Below, one piece after another: positions 17,372 to 25,721 of a stretch of 64,000 nt of DNA (positions are counted from its first letter, which is position 1; the number at the start of each line of letters is the position of its first letter). Location: NCBI RefSeq assembly GCF_002216795.1, contig NZ_CP022316.1:2232001-2296000 (forward strand). Direction: 5' to 3'. The notes under the pieces are model-generated. The model saw nothing but the letters and a program-made list of their open reading frames with translations, was not told the origin of the DNA and searched no databases. Source of the stretch: Brachybacterium avium. GTDB lineage: Bacteria; Actinomycetota; Actinomycetes; Actinomycetales; Dermabacteraceae. Both the position numbers and the translations under genes were made by a program.

Positions 17372-17614
17372 TCAGGCCGTGGCGCCGGCCAGCTCGCGCC
17401 GACGGCGACTGCCGCTCACCCGCGCGAAGTGCGCGGCGGAGGACAGGTCCACCTCGACCACGGGGTAGACGTTGCCGTCCTCCCAGGTGGTGGTGTGCTC
17501 CGAGGTCCGCTCGGAGCGGGTGAGATAGCGCAGGCCCGCGCTCTGGTCGCGGAAGACGACGAGGGGAGCCTGAGAGGCCTGCGGACTGGAGGTTCGATGA
17601 TCGGTGTACTGCAA
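17372..17614 (-). CDS. Diverged type-B L31 paralogue with TTG start
   Basis: 80 residues. The core PLVVFRDQSAGLRYLTRS and TTTWEDGNVYPVVEVDLSSAAHF aligns residue for residue with the L31 at 15238, but the N-terminal MQKNIHPDY is replaced by an unrelated TDHRTSSPQASQA segment. The C-terminal ribosome-contacting tail is short and basic (GSRRRR). No cysteines. Start is TTG 17614, supported by GAAGGAG at 17621-17627 (minus strand). It may be a functional alternative L31 or a decaying duplicate. A 477-nt non-coding stretch lies upstream. Confidence 0.8.
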   Translation of the reverse strand: MQYTDHRTSSPQASQAPLVVFRDQSAGLRYLTRSERTSEHTTTWEDGNVYPVVEVDLSSAAHFARVSGSRRRRELAGATA

Positions 17615-18091
17615 GGTGCTTCTCCTTCAGGGCCGGCGCGGGGCCGACCGGATGTCTGGTGCCGGCAGGGTGCCGGGATGCGCTGTCTGCGCGGGAGGCG
17701 ACCTGTCCGCTGGGGCGGACGATCGCCGGGCCGGACCCGCTGGGGCGGGAGGGCCCTCGGCGCGCACCAACCGCTGCTGCTCCACGGGAGGTCGCCTGGT
17801 CGGCGAGATGGAGGCGGCGCGGGGGCGCAAGCCGTGCGATCCGGGCTCTGATGCGCTGCCGTCGTGGCAATGCGCAGAACCGCGGGGTTCGCTGTGGTCG
17901 AGTGGGCGGTGTCTTCGCCCTGGTGGCGGGTCTCTCCGCCGGGGTGGCGACGAGGTCGCCTGTCCGAGTCGCGGGCTTCGACCACCCGGGACCGCGTCAG
18001 ACGCTACCAGCATCAACCGCAAACCCCAAGGGTTTATTCCTGTGGCACCGCCGGGGTCACCTCGGCAGGGGTGTCCAGCGGTTCCTCGCCG
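17615..18091. other. Long intergenic stretch without a recognised gene
   Basis: Open frames here on both strands are Pro/Arg/Ser-rich and look like high-GC noise. Near 18017-18042 there is a lower-GC patch (CCCAAGGGTTTATT) that could hold the promoter of the L31 paralogue, giving it a leader of about 400 nt. No further structure was recognised. Confidence 0.5.
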
Positions 18092-18913
18092 TCAGGCCGT
18101 CGCGGGGACGGCGGGCAGATGGGACCGCACGAAGGCGCGATGCGTGAGGATCGTCAGGGTCAACAGTGCGGCGACGCTCACCAGCCCGATCAGCAGGTGG
18201 AGGATCCCGCTGGCGGTCGCGTCCCAGGCGGTGTGCAGCACGATCGCGCCGACGTAGGAGACGACCAGCGCCAGCACTCCGCGCCCCTTGTGCGAGGTCT
18301 CCACCAGATACCACAGCGCGGCGCAGATCGCGCCGGTCCAGGCCACGTGCCCGGCCGGCACCAGGATGCCGCGGAAGACGAGGGTCGCATCCAGAGCGCC
18401 CAGCCCGCCGTTCTTCGCCAGCAGGGCGTTGAATCCGTACCCCATCGTCTCCAGCACCGCGAAGCCCATGCCCGCGGCGATGCCGATCACGATGCCGCCA
18501 CCACGGGTGCTGCGATGGGCGAGCGCCAGCACGATCAGCGGGACCACCAGCTTCGCGGTCTCCTCGATCACGCCGACCAGCAGGATCGACTCCTTGCCCA
18601 GCAGCAGTCCGGCGACAGTCTCCTCGAGACCGGCGGCGCAGATCCCGAACAGGCCTCCCAGCCCGACCGTCAGCAGCAGCGTCCCGGTGGGTACCAGCGG
18701 GCCGACGCGGCTGGACTGGGCGAACAGCAGCACCGACAGCGGGATCGTCACGGCGCCGACGAGCAGCACCGAGGGCACCATGGTGGGGTTCCTGGTCAGC
18801 AGCATGATCACGAAGGTGACCACGTAGGCGAGGATCCCGATGATCAGGGCGAGGATCCACGAGAAACGCAGGTACCAGGGGTAGTGGACGGTGGCTGCGG
18901 GCTGCTGGTTCAT
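18092..18913 (-). CDS. PrsW-family intramembrane metalloprotease
   Basis: 273-residue polytopic protein with about eight membrane segments. The metal/catalytic pattern of the PrsW (CAAX-protease related) family is present: Glu117-Glu118 in VIEETAK, Glu155 in FAVLE, His189 in AGHVAW and a later HTAWDA. In Bacillus, PrsW cleaves an anti-sigma factor; the substrate here is unknown and no sigma/anti-sigma pair is adjacent. AAGGAT precedes the ATG. Confidence 0.88.
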   Translation of the reverse strand: MNQQPAATVHYPWYLRFSWILALIIGILAYVVTFVIMLLTRNPTMVPSVLLVGAVTIPLSVLLFAQSSRVGPLVPTGTLLLTVGLGGLFGICAAGLEETVAGLLLGKESILLVGVIEETAKLVVPLIVLALAHRSTRGGGIVIGIAAGMGFAVLETMGYGFNALLAKNGGLGALDATLVFRGILVPAGHVAWTGAICAALWYLVETSHKGRGVLALVVSYVGAIVLHTAWDATASGILHLLIGLVSVAALLTLTILTHRAFVRSHLPAVPATA

Positions 18914-19079
18914 CGGAGGATCCTTCTAAGGGCGGGATCGTTCGAACCCGTCCACCCGAGGCGGGGCGTCGTCGATGCGGCGGCGTCTCCACAAGTATGC
19001 GCCGGGATTCCCGATTGTCGCCTGGAGGGCGGCTGAGGGGCAGCTGACCAGCAACTGGAGGGGCCAAGCCATGGAGGAG

Positions 19080-19098
19080 CGGTCGAGCCGCTCGACCG
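19080..19098. terminator. Terminator-like hairpin after the XRE regulator
   Basis: CGGTCGAG and CTCGACCG form a perfect 8-bp stem with a CCG loop, 33 nt after the end of the regulator gene (19131, minus strand) and before the PrsW gene. No T-run. Confidence 0.5.
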
Positions 19099-19130
19099 GT
19101 CCCTGCCCGGCCGAGTGTGACGCCGGGCTG

Positions 19131-19697
19131 TCAGTCCTGCCCGTCCTGCGCATGGCCGCGCCGCGCCGCAGGATCCACGATGAGCAGCACATCGACGGGG
19201 CCGCCCTCGGCACCGAAGGCATGGGGCAGCATCGTGTCGAATTCGGCGCACTGGTTCTCCGTGACCCGGTAGCGGCGCTCGCCGAGGAGCAGGGTGAGGG
19301 TGCCGGAGAGGACCACCAGCCATTCGTGCCCGGGATGGGCGCGCATCCGCTCGGGCGCCGGGGGCGGCCCGGTGACCCGGCGACGGAGGATCACGGTGTC
19401 GGGGGCGTGACGGATCCGCCAGCGCAGTGCGTCCATGCCGTGCTCGGTGATCGCGTTCGAGACGACCTCCTCGCCCTGGGTCTCCACGAGCTCGTCCAGA
19501 CCTGTGTCCAGAGCGCGGGCGAGCACCACCAGCTGATCCAGGGCGAGGCGGCGCTGCCCGTTCTCGATCCGGGAGAGGGTGGAGGGGCTGAGGTGGGCGC
19601 GGGCGGCGAGATCCCCCAAAGAGAGGCCCTGGGCGAGACGCAGTGCACGCAGCCGTTGCCGGACCAGGCCATCCACACCCTCAGAAGTTTGCGCCAT
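19131..19697 (-). CDS. XRE-family transcriptional regulator with C-terminal cupin domain
   Basis: 188 residues. The helix-turn-helix (LGDLAARAHLSPSTLSRIENGQ) is at about 25-46 and the cupin (HPGHEWLVVLSGTLTLLLGERRYRV) at about 120-145. This two-domain type senses a small ligand through the cupin. The ATG at 19697 is 7 nt after a TAGCAT -10, so the transcript is probably leaderless. Divergent from a flavin oxidoreductase (19783), the likely target, with an inverted repeat between the promoter elements. Confidence 0.9.
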   Translation of the reverse strand: MAQTSEGVDGLVRQRLRALRLAQGLSLGDLAARAHLSPSTLSRIENGQRRLALDQLVVLARALDTGLDELVETQGEEVVSNAITEHGMDALRWRIRHAPDTVILRRRVTGPPPAPERMRAHPGHEWLVVLSGTLTLLLGERRYRVTENQCAEFDTMLPHAFGAEGGPVDVLLIVDPAARRGHAQDGQD

Positions 19698-19704
19698 GCG
19701 CAAG

Positions 19705-19734
19705 ATGCTATGCCTTGGCGGCAAGGCCTGTCTA
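19705..19734 (-). promoter_or_regulatory. XRE promoter with inverted repeat in the -35/-10 spacer
   Basis: On the minus strand TAGACA (19729-19734) and TAGCAT (19705-19710) are 18 nt apart. The repeat GCCTTG-GCGG-CAAGGC (19712-19727) fills the spacer exactly, a position suited to autorepression and to control of the divergent gene. Confidence 0.55.
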
Positions 19735-19782
19735 CGGTCGGAGCGTGCCTCCTGCCGGAGGCTCCCGACCGAGAGGACCACC

Positions 19783-20856
19783 ATGACCACCATCGACCCG
19801 CAGGCCACCAGCGCCGACGCCACCACCGCGGACGCCGCCACCGCCGGCGCCGATGCGTCGCCCCTCACCTCTGATGCTCTCCCCACCGCCCTCGTCGACG
19901 CGGTCGTGATCGGCGGCGGCGCCGCCGGACTGAGCGGCGCCCTGATGCTCGCCCGGTCCCGCCGCAGCGTCGTCGTCATCGACTCCGGTGCGCCCCGCAA
20001 TGCCCCCGCCGAAGGCATCCACGCCCTGCTCGGCAACGAGGGCACCCCGCCTGCGGAGTATCTCGCCCGCGGCCGCGCTGAGGTGCGGCAGTACGGCGGC
20101 CTGATCGTCGCCGGAGAGGTCGCCTCGGCCCGCGCCGCCGAGCCCTCGGCCGACGGGGACCTGCGCTTCACGCTCACCCTCGCCGACGGCCGTACCCTCA
20201 CCGCCCGCCGCCTGCTGATCGCCACCGGGACCCGCGACGAGCTGCCTGAGATCCCGGGGCTGGCCGCGCACTGGGGCACCAGCCTCGTCCACTGCCCCTT
20301 CTGCCACGGCTGGGAGGTGCGCGACCAGGCCATCGGCGTGATCGCCACCCGTGCCATGTCCTTCCATCAGGTGCTCATGTTCCGCGCCCTGAGCGAGGAC
20401 GTCATCGTGTTCGTGGCCGAGGGCCTCGAGGTGGACGAGGAGACCCGGGAGCGCTTCGCGGCGCTCGGGGTCACCGTCGTCGAGACCGGGATCGAAGAGG
20501 TCGTCGCGGATGCTGAGGGCGGCCTCGCCGGAGTGCGACTCGTGGGCGGGGAGCTGGTGCCCCGCACCGTGCTGACCACCGCGACCGTGATGCTTCCGCG
20601 ACTGGACGGGCTCGAGGACCTCGGGCTCCGGCTCGAGGAGATGCCCGCCGGGATGGGGGCGAAGATCGCGACCGGGAACGCCGGCGCCACCGAGGTGCCC
20701 GGGGTGTGGGTCGCCGGCAACGCCGCGGACCCCGCCGCGCAGGTCGGGGCCGCAGCTGCCGGCGGTGCGCTCGCCGGCGCCCACCTCCACGGGATGCTCG
20801 TGATGGCCGATGCGGAGGCGGCCGTCGCCGCCCATCGCGTCCGCGCCGCAGCCTGA
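19783..20856 (+). CDS. NAD(P)/FAD-dependent oxidoreductase, thioredoxin-reductase-like
   Basis: 357 residues. An Ala/Thr/Asp-rich N-terminal extension of about 35 residues precedes the FAD-binding VVIGGGAAGLSGALMLARS. A redox CxxC is present in HCPFCHGWEVRDQ, corresponding to the thioredoxin reductase disulfide, and the FAD C-terminal motif is GVWVAGNAADPAAQVGAAAAGG. The NADPH-domain glycine motif (IGVIATRAMS) is degenerate, so its electron donor and partner are uncertain. GAGAGGA precedes ATG 19783. Divergent from the XRE-cupin regulator. Confidence 0.9.
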   Translation: MTTIDPQATSADATTADAATAGADASPLTSDALPTALVDAVVIGGGAAGLSGALMLARSRRSVVVIDSGAPRNAPAEGIHALLGNEGTPPAEYLARGRAEVRQYGGLIVAGEVASARAAEPSADGDLRFTLTLADGRTLTARRLLIATGTRDELPEIPGLAAHWGTSLVHCPFCHGWEVRDQAIGVIATRAMSFHQVLMFRALSEDVIVFVAEGLEVDEETRERFAALGVTVVETGIEEVVADAEGGLAGVRLVGGELVPRTVLTTATVMLPRLDGLEDLGLRLEEMPAGMGAKIATGNAGATEVPGVWVAGNAADPAAQVGAAAAGGALAGAHLHGMLVMADAEAAVAAHRVRAAA

Positions 20857-20947
20857 GCGGCGCCCCGAGAACGCGCGATCCCTCTCGCGCCTGGGCAACC
20901 CGCCCGCTTCCCACCCTCGGCCACCCCTGGTGCCACCAGATTCCTGT

Positions 20948-21010
20948 CGTTCTCACGGGTCAGAACGCGTCTGTGGGGTTCAGACCTCACCAGAGGCAGT
21001 TCTCTGGTGG
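20948..21010. repeat. Two adjacent hairpins after the oxidoreductase gene
   Basis: CGTTCT (20948-20953) pairs with AGAACG (20962-20967), and CACCAGAG (20988-20995) pairs perfectly with CTCTGGTG (21003-21010) across a 7-nt loop. They lie in the 267-nt gap between two plus-strand genes. A termination or regulatory role is possible; neither is followed by a T-run. Confidence 0.4.
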
Positions 21011-21026
21011 CGGGACCAGGGCGCCG

Positions 21027-21085
21027 GGGCCAGGTTCAGAAGATGGGCCCAGGGGGCGGGGCCGGGGTCAGGAGGTGGGCCCAGA
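21027..21085. repeat. Imperfect direct repeat upstream of the epimerase
   Basis: Two 27-nt units (21027-21053 and 21059-21085) share GGGGCC-n4-GGT/GTCAG-n-AG-n-TGGGCCCAG with about five differences and a 32-nt period. The function is unknown. Confidence 0.45.
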
Positions 21086-21123
21086 CCCGCGCGCCACCGG
21101 CCCGGCTCTGCGAGGATCACCCC

Positions 21124-21903
21124 ATGCGCATCGCACTGATCGGCGGCAAGGGCGGGGTCGGCAGCTCCCTCGTCGAGGCCTGGCGGGCCGAGCACGAGCT
21201 GACGGTCCTGGACCGCAGCACTGTCCCGCTGCCCGGCGTGCGGGAGGTGGTGGGGGAGGCGGATGACCCCGAAGCGCTGACCGCCGCTCTCGAGGGCGCC
21301 GAGGCCGTGGTGCATCTGGCCGCGCATCTCCCGCACGGCAGTGAGGCGGAGCAGCTGCCGGGCACCGCTGCCGCGATCGGGGTGAATGTCGGCTCGGTGC
21401 TGCTGGCTATGCGGCTCGCCCGGTGCCTCGGCGCGGGCTCCTTCGTGCACATCAGCTCGCTCGACGTCTTCGCCCGATATGGCGAGTCGCCGATCCCGGC
21501 CGGGGCCCTCCCGGATGCGACGGCCCTGTACGGCCTCTCGAAACGGTTGGCGGAGCAGGCGCTGCGGCTGTCCGTCGAGGGGCCCGCGCCCACGGCGGAG
21601 GAGGGACCGCTGACCATCACCTCGCTGCGCTTGGCCTTCCCCACCACCGCCGAGGCCTGGCCCCGCTGGGTCACCCCGCTGCGCGAGGAGCAGGCCGAGC
21701 CGGTGCTGCACACTCTCGAGGACGGCACCCCGATCAGCTCCCTGCACCCGGAGGACCTGGCCGCCGCGGTGCTGGCCGCTCTGCGACGGGAGCGCGGCGG
21801 GGCCTATGAGGCGATCGCCGTCACCGCCGCCGCCCACTCGATCGCCGATGACTCCGCGGCGCGGCTGCTGGACTGGCAACCCCGGAACGTGCTGGGGGAG
21901 TGA
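21124..21903 (+). CDS. NAD-dependent epimerase/dehydratase family protein
   Basis: 259-residue extended SDR. The Rossmann motif is IALIGGKGGVGSSL at the N-terminus. The active-site pair appears as a serine in VHISSLDVFA and YGLSKRLAEQAL (YxxxK near 137-141). It probably acts on an NDP-sugar or related metabolite; no partner gene is adjacent. The frame is open upstream to 21007, but that segment is repeat sequence, and ATG 21124 begins the fold. Confidence 0.87.
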   Translation: MRIALIGGKGGVGSSLVEAWRAEHELTVLDRSTVPLPGVREVVGEADDPEALTAALEGAEAVVHLAAHLPHGSEAEQLPGTAAAIGVNVGSVLLAMRLARCLGAGSFVHISSLDVFARYGESPIPAGALPDATALYGLSKRLAEQALRLSVEGPAPTAEEGPLTITSLRLAFPTTAEAWPRWVTPLREEQAEPVLHTLEDGTPISSLHPEDLAAAVLAALRRERGGAYEAIAVTAAAHSIADDSAARLLDWQPRNVLGE

Positions 21904-21984
21904 GGGTCGGCGGTGCGGACGCATCTGCGGGAGGGGCGGTCGGCCCGCGCATGTCCCGCGCGCCCGCCGCGCCAGCCCGCACCG

Positions 21985-22935
21985 TCAGCGTCGGCGATCG
22001 CGGGCGGTCTTCACCCAGCCGTCGATGATGTCCCAGATGCTGATCCCGACGATGCTGAGCACCAGGATGATCCCCAGGATGCGCATCGTCTCCGCGTCCA
22101 CGCCGTGACTGCGGGCGGCCACCAGCAGCTCCGGATTCAGCAGCTGCTCCCGACCTAGCAGGGTCAGTGCCCAGCTCATGAAGCCCACCGCGAGCGCGGA
22201 GTTCGCCACTGCCGTCCCGATGCTCCAGCGGCCGCCCCGGAAGATCGCTACGGCGAGCGCGGCCTCCAGCAGTACCAGCACCACCAGCACCAGGATCCCG
22301 GCGGGCCAGAGGTCAGGGCTCAGGACCTCCAGCGCCTCGCCGTCCACGACCGCCAGGCCGCGCAGGTGGTCCCAGGTCACCGCGACGAGCGCCAGGGCCA
22401 GGAAGATCAGAGAGGCGAGGAGGTCCACCCAGCCGGTGCCGGTGCTCCGCTCCTTCGGCAGCTGATCCACGGTCCAGGTCAGGCCGGTCTCCGCGCCGCT
22501 GCGCTCGAGCACCGCGAACACCACGGTCACCCAGAACGCGATATGGACCGCGGTGGAGAGGCCGACGCCGATGACCTCGCCGATGACGTCGCCGATGCTG
22601 CCACCGGACAGGCCCTCGACCAGGCCGACGACGACTGCGACGACGGGCACGACGATCAGCAGCAGCAGCCGCAGCAGACGGATCCAGGTGAGGTAGTGGC
22701 GCGGCCCGATCAGCTGGAGCGGTCGATCGGCGTAGCCGGCTGCGAGCACGGCGGGATCCCCGAGCTCGGTGAGGACGGCGCGCTCCGCGACGAGGGGATC
22801 CTCGCCGCGGTGGAGGCGGGCCTCGACGGCGTCGGCGATGGAGGCGGAGAGCTCCTCGCGGACGTCCTCCTGGAGCTCGGCCGGCAGGGAGCGGGCGGTG
22901 GTGTCGATGTAGCGGGTGGTGAGTGTCGCGGGCAT
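21985..22935 (-). CDS. Membrane protein paired with PadR regulator
   Basis: 316 residues. The N-terminal 70 residues (TTRYIDTTARSLPAELQEDVREELSASI) form the short helical cytoplasmic prefix domain often found on proteins encoded behind PadR regulators. About seven membrane segments follow and a basic tail closes the protein. It starts 1 nt after the PadR stop, so the two are translationally coupled. Probable role in membrane stress or permease regulation; function not known. Confidence 0.82.
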   Translation of the reverse strand: MPATLTTRYIDTTARSLPAELQEDVREELSASIADAVEARLHRGEDPLVAERAVLTELGDPAVLAAGYADRPLQLIGPRHYLTWIRLLRLLLLIVVPVVAVVVGLVEGLSGGSIGDVIGEVIGVGLSTAVHIAFWVTVVFAVLERSGAETGLTWTVDQLPKERSTGTGWVDLLASLIFLALALVAVTWDHLRGLAVVDGEALEVLSPDLWPAGILVLVVLVLLEAALAVAIFRGGRWSIGTAVANSALAVGFMSWALTLLGREQLLNPELLVAARSHGVDAETMRILGIILVLSIVGISIWDIIDGWVKTARDRRR

Positions 22936-22936
22936 G

Positions 22937-23287
22937 TCAGTGCTCCTCGTCGGCGACGGGATCGGTGGCGGTGAGCGAGCGGATCGCGCCGGTCAGCGCG
23001 CTCCATTCGGCGGTGAGGGTGTCGGCGAGGAGCTCGCCCTCGCCGGCGGTGCGGTAGAACTTCCGGGGCCGGGCCTCGTCGGTGTTCCACTCACTGGTGA
23101 GGAACCCCTGCTTCTCCAGGCGTCGCAGGAGGGGGTACAGCGTGTTGGCATCGGTGGCGAAGCCGTGGCGGGCGAGGTCCTCGAGCAATCCGTAGCCGTA
23201 CCCGGGGGAGCGCAGGAGCTGCAGGCACGCCAGCACGACGGTGCCGCGACGCAGCTCCTGCAGGTGGAGATCGAGACGGTCGCTCAT
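22937..23287 (-). CDS. PadR-family transcriptional regulator
   Basis: 116 residues. The winged helix (GYGLLEDLARHGFATDANTLYPLLRRLEKQGFLTSEW) matches the PadR N-terminal domain, and a short helical C-terminal dimerisation segment follows. Likely represses itself and the downstream membrane protein through the inverted repeat at 23291-23308. Confidence 0.92.
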   Translation of the reverse strand: MSDRLDLHLQELRRGTVVLACLQLLRSPGYGYGLLEDLARHGFATDANTLYPLLRRLEKQGFLTSEWNTDEARPRKFYRTAGEGELLADTLTAEWSALTGAIRSLTATDPVADEEH

Positions 23288-23290
23288 GCC

Positions 23291-23308
23291 TCACACCATA
23301 GTGTGTGA
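23291..23308. promoter_or_regulatory. Candidate PadR operator
   Basis: TCACAC-n6-GTGTGA is a perfect inverted repeat 3 nt upstream of the PadR start codon and covers the likely transcription start. Confidence 0.5.
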
Positions 23309-23454
23309 CGCACAGTGTTGTCCATCGTCCAGGGGTGGGCGGCGTCGTGCGGGGGTGCACCGACCGGTCGGGACCCTGGGGTTCCCTGCGGCCGACGAGT
23401 AGCGTCAGCGCGAGACAGCACTGTCCGATCGCACGACCCGACGATGGAGGACCC

Positions 23455-23940
23455 ATGGCGACGAACGACACGCTCACCCAGCAGGACGTCGTGGAGAAGC
23501 TCCGCGACGCCGACCTGGTCATGCTCACCACGGCGCTCCCGGACGGGAAGCTCCTCTCGCATCCGATGACCATCCAGGGCGTCAGCGAGGACGCGGACAT
23601 CTGGTTCTTCGTGGGCCTGCAGGGAGGTCAGGCCGAAGCGCTGCGCAGCGGGCCGCACGTGAACCTCGCCGTCGCCGAGGCGGGCTCCTGGCTCTCCGTG
23701 GCCGGGGACGCCGAATTCGTCGACGACCCGGCGCTCGTCGACCAGCTCTGGAACGACGAGGCGAAGGCGTACTTCCTTGGCGGCAAGGACGACCCCGACC
23801 TCGGTCTGCTGCGGGTCAGCGGTGACTCTGCCCAGTTCTGGGGGCTGCCCGGCGGCAAGGTTGCGGGCCTCGCACAGATCGTCAAGGCCAAGGCGACCGG
23901 TGACCGTGCCCCGGGCGGGACCGACACCACCGAGCTGTGA
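23455..23940 (+). CDS. Pyridoxamine 5'-phosphate oxidase-fold general stress protein
   Basis: 161 residues with the split-barrel flavin-binding fold of the GSP26/PPOX group: LVMLTTALPDGKLLSHPM, then the WFFVGLQGGQAEALRSGPHVNLA strand-turn. Such proteins bind FMN or F420 and act as small reductases of unknown substrate. GGAGG is 5-7 nt before the ATG. Divergent from the PadR gene. Confidence 0.88.
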   Translation: MATNDTLTQQDVVEKLRDADLVMLTTALPDGKLLSHPMTIQGVSEDADIWFFVGLQGGQAEALRSGPHVNLAVAEAGSWLSVAGDAEFVDDPALVDQLWNDEAKAYFLGGKDDPDLGLLRVSGDSAQFWGLPGGKVAGLAQIVKAKATGDRAPGGTDTTEL

Positions 23941-24033
23941 GCCCCTCGCCCCGGAAGGCCGCGCCCGGGCTGTGACGCCCGAGGCGAGCACGGCAGGATG
24001 GATCCCTGCACCCCGCGACGAAAAGGACGCCCC

Positions 24034-24912
24034 GTGCCCCGCACCCTCGCCCCCGGCCAGCGCTGCCGGATCCATGTGCTCGACGTCGACACCGGCGAGG
24101 ATCGGATCCTCCACGAATCCTCGACCGTGCTGTACGAGGCGCCGAACTGGACGCTCGACGGGAGGACGCTGATCCTCAACGGGGACGGGCATCTGTTCGA
24201 GCTCGCCGTCGACGGCGGCCGGCCGCAGCGCCTCGATCTCGGTGCCATGGCCCCGCTGAACAACGACCATGTGCTCGATCCCGACGGCGAGCACGTGTAC
24301 GTCTCGGCGGATGACGGCCAGGTCCACCGCGCCCCGCTCTCCGGCGGCACCGCCACCCGGATCACCGAGGACGACGGATACCTGCACTTCCTGCACGGGG
24401 TCAGCCCCGACGGCACGACCCTCGCCTGCACCGGGGTGCGGCGGCGTCCCGACGGGTCCTGGCTCGCGCCGGGCATCGTCACGATCCCCGCCGCCGGGGG
24501 CGAGGCGACGGCGCTGACCGACGACGAGTTCCCCGACGACGGTCCGGAGTACTCCCCGGACGGCAGCTGGCTGTACATCAACTCCGAGCGGGGCGGGACC
24601 GCGGCCGGCCACGCGCAGCTCTTCCGGATGCGCCCCGACGGCACCGGCAGGGAGCAGCTCACCCACGACGAGCGGGTGAACTGGTTCCCGCACCCCTCCC
24701 CGGACGGCGGACGGCTCGCCTACGTCAGCTTCCCACCCGGCACACAGGGGCACCCCGCCGACCGCGAGGTGCTCCTGCGGCTGTGCGCAGCCGACGGTTC
24801 CGAGGCCCGCGACCTGGTGCGGCTGCGCGGCGGGCAGGGCACGATGAATGTGAACAGCTGGGCCCCGGACTCGCGCCGCCTCGCCTACGTGGACTACCCC
24901 TGGACGGAGTGA
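24034..24912 (+). CDS. TolB-like beta-propeller protein
   Basis: 292 residues with repeated WD40-like/PD40 blades (PNWTLDGRTLILNGDGHLFEL, PEYSPDGSWLYINSERGG, PHPSPDGGRLAYVSF). No signal peptide, so cytoplasmic. Probably a ligand- or protein-binding propeller; the related dpp6-like proteins have no assigned role. The GTG at 24034 is chosen because AAAAGGA lies 7 nt upstream; an in-frame ATG at 23998 has no such site. Its 3' end overlaps the convergent ABC ATPase by 19 nt. Confidence 0.82.
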   Translation: MPRTLAPGQRCRIHVLDVDTGEDRILHESSTVLYEAPNWTLDGRTLILNGDGHLFELAVDGGRPQRLDLGAMAPLNNDHVLDPDGEHVYVSADDGQVHRAPLSGGTATRITEDDGYLHFLHGVSPDGTTLACTGVRRRPDGSWLAPGIVTIPAAGGEATALTDDEFPDDGPEYSPDGSWLYINSERGGTAAGHAQLFRMRPDGTGREQLTHDERVNWFPHPSPDGGRLAYVSFPPGTQGHPADREVLLRLCAADGSEARDLVRLRGGQGTMNVNSWAPDSRRLAYVDYPWTE

Positions 24913-25721
24913 GCGCCGGCGCCGTCGGCGCGGTGGGCGCGCGGTGAGGCCCGCCGGCCCCGGAACAGGAGCTGCGCGGTCCCGTCGGCGGCGATGCGGC
25001 GGTCCGCCGCCACCGCGTACATCTCTCCGACCAGCGCCTCCTCCAGCACCTCGGACGGCGGCCCGTCGGCGCGGACCCGTCCGCCTGCCAGCACCACCAC
25101 CCGGTCGCAGTAGCGCGCGGCGAGGTTCAGATCGTGCAGCACCACGATCGTGGTCAGGCGCTGGGACCGCATCAGCTGGAGGGTGTGATGCTGGGCGCCG
25201 ATGTCGAGATGGTTGGTCGGCTCGTCGAGCAGCAGCAGGCGCGGCTGCTGGGCGAGGGCCCGGGCGATCAGCACCCGCTGGCGCTCGCCGCCGGAGAGGG
25301 TGGTGAGGTCCTGGCGGGCCAGGTGCGCGGCGCCGGCCAGCTCCAGGGCCTCCGCGGCGATGCGCTCGTCCCGGCCGGTGGTGGCGCCGAAGAGGCCCCG
25401 GTGGGGCAGGCGGCCCAGCATCACCGCATCGGCCGCAGTGATCGGCAGCTCGCCCGGGCTCTCCTGCGCCATCACTGCGAGGCGGCGCGCCCGCTCACGT
25501 CCCGACAGCGACGCCAGATCCCGGCCCTCGAGCCGCACCTGCCCGGCATCGGGCACCAGATCCCGGTGCAGGATCCGCAGCGCGGTGGTCTTCCCGCTGC
25601 CGTTGGGGCCCACCAGCCCCACCACCTCGTGGCGATGGGCGACCAGGTCCACGCCGTGCAGCACCTCGAGGGCCCCGAAGCGGTGGGTGAGGCCGCGCGC
25701 CTCCAGCACCACCTCGCTCAT
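24894..25721 (-). CDS. ABC transporter ATP-binding protein, FecE/FepC-type
   Basis: 275 residues. Walker A GPNGSGKTT (38-46), signature LSGGERQR, Walker B LLLLDEPTNHLD. Closest in pattern to ATPases of iron-siderophore, heme or cobalamin importers. Start overlaps the binding-protein stop (25718-25721, ATGA). Third gene of a permease-binding protein-ATPase operon. Confidence 0.93.
   Translation of the reverse strand: MSEVVLEARGLTHRFGALEVLHGVDLVAHRHEVVGLVGPNGSGKTTALRILHRDLVPDAGQVRLEGRDLASLSGRERARRLAVMAQESPGELPITAADAVMLGRLPHRGLFGATTGRDERIAAEALELAGAAHLARQDLTTLSGGERQRVLIARALAQQPRLLLLDEPTNHLDIGAQHHTLQLMRSQRLTTIVVLHDLNLAARYCDRVVVLAGGRVRADGPPSEVLEEALVGEMYAVAADRRIAADGTAQLLFRGRRASPRAHRADGAGAHSVQG

Noticed and set aside
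17604..19036. Several plus-strand frames over the PrsW gene and its upstream gap
   Set aside because: Gln/His/Asp-rich composition typical of antisense reading; no motif, while PrsW on the other strand is clear.
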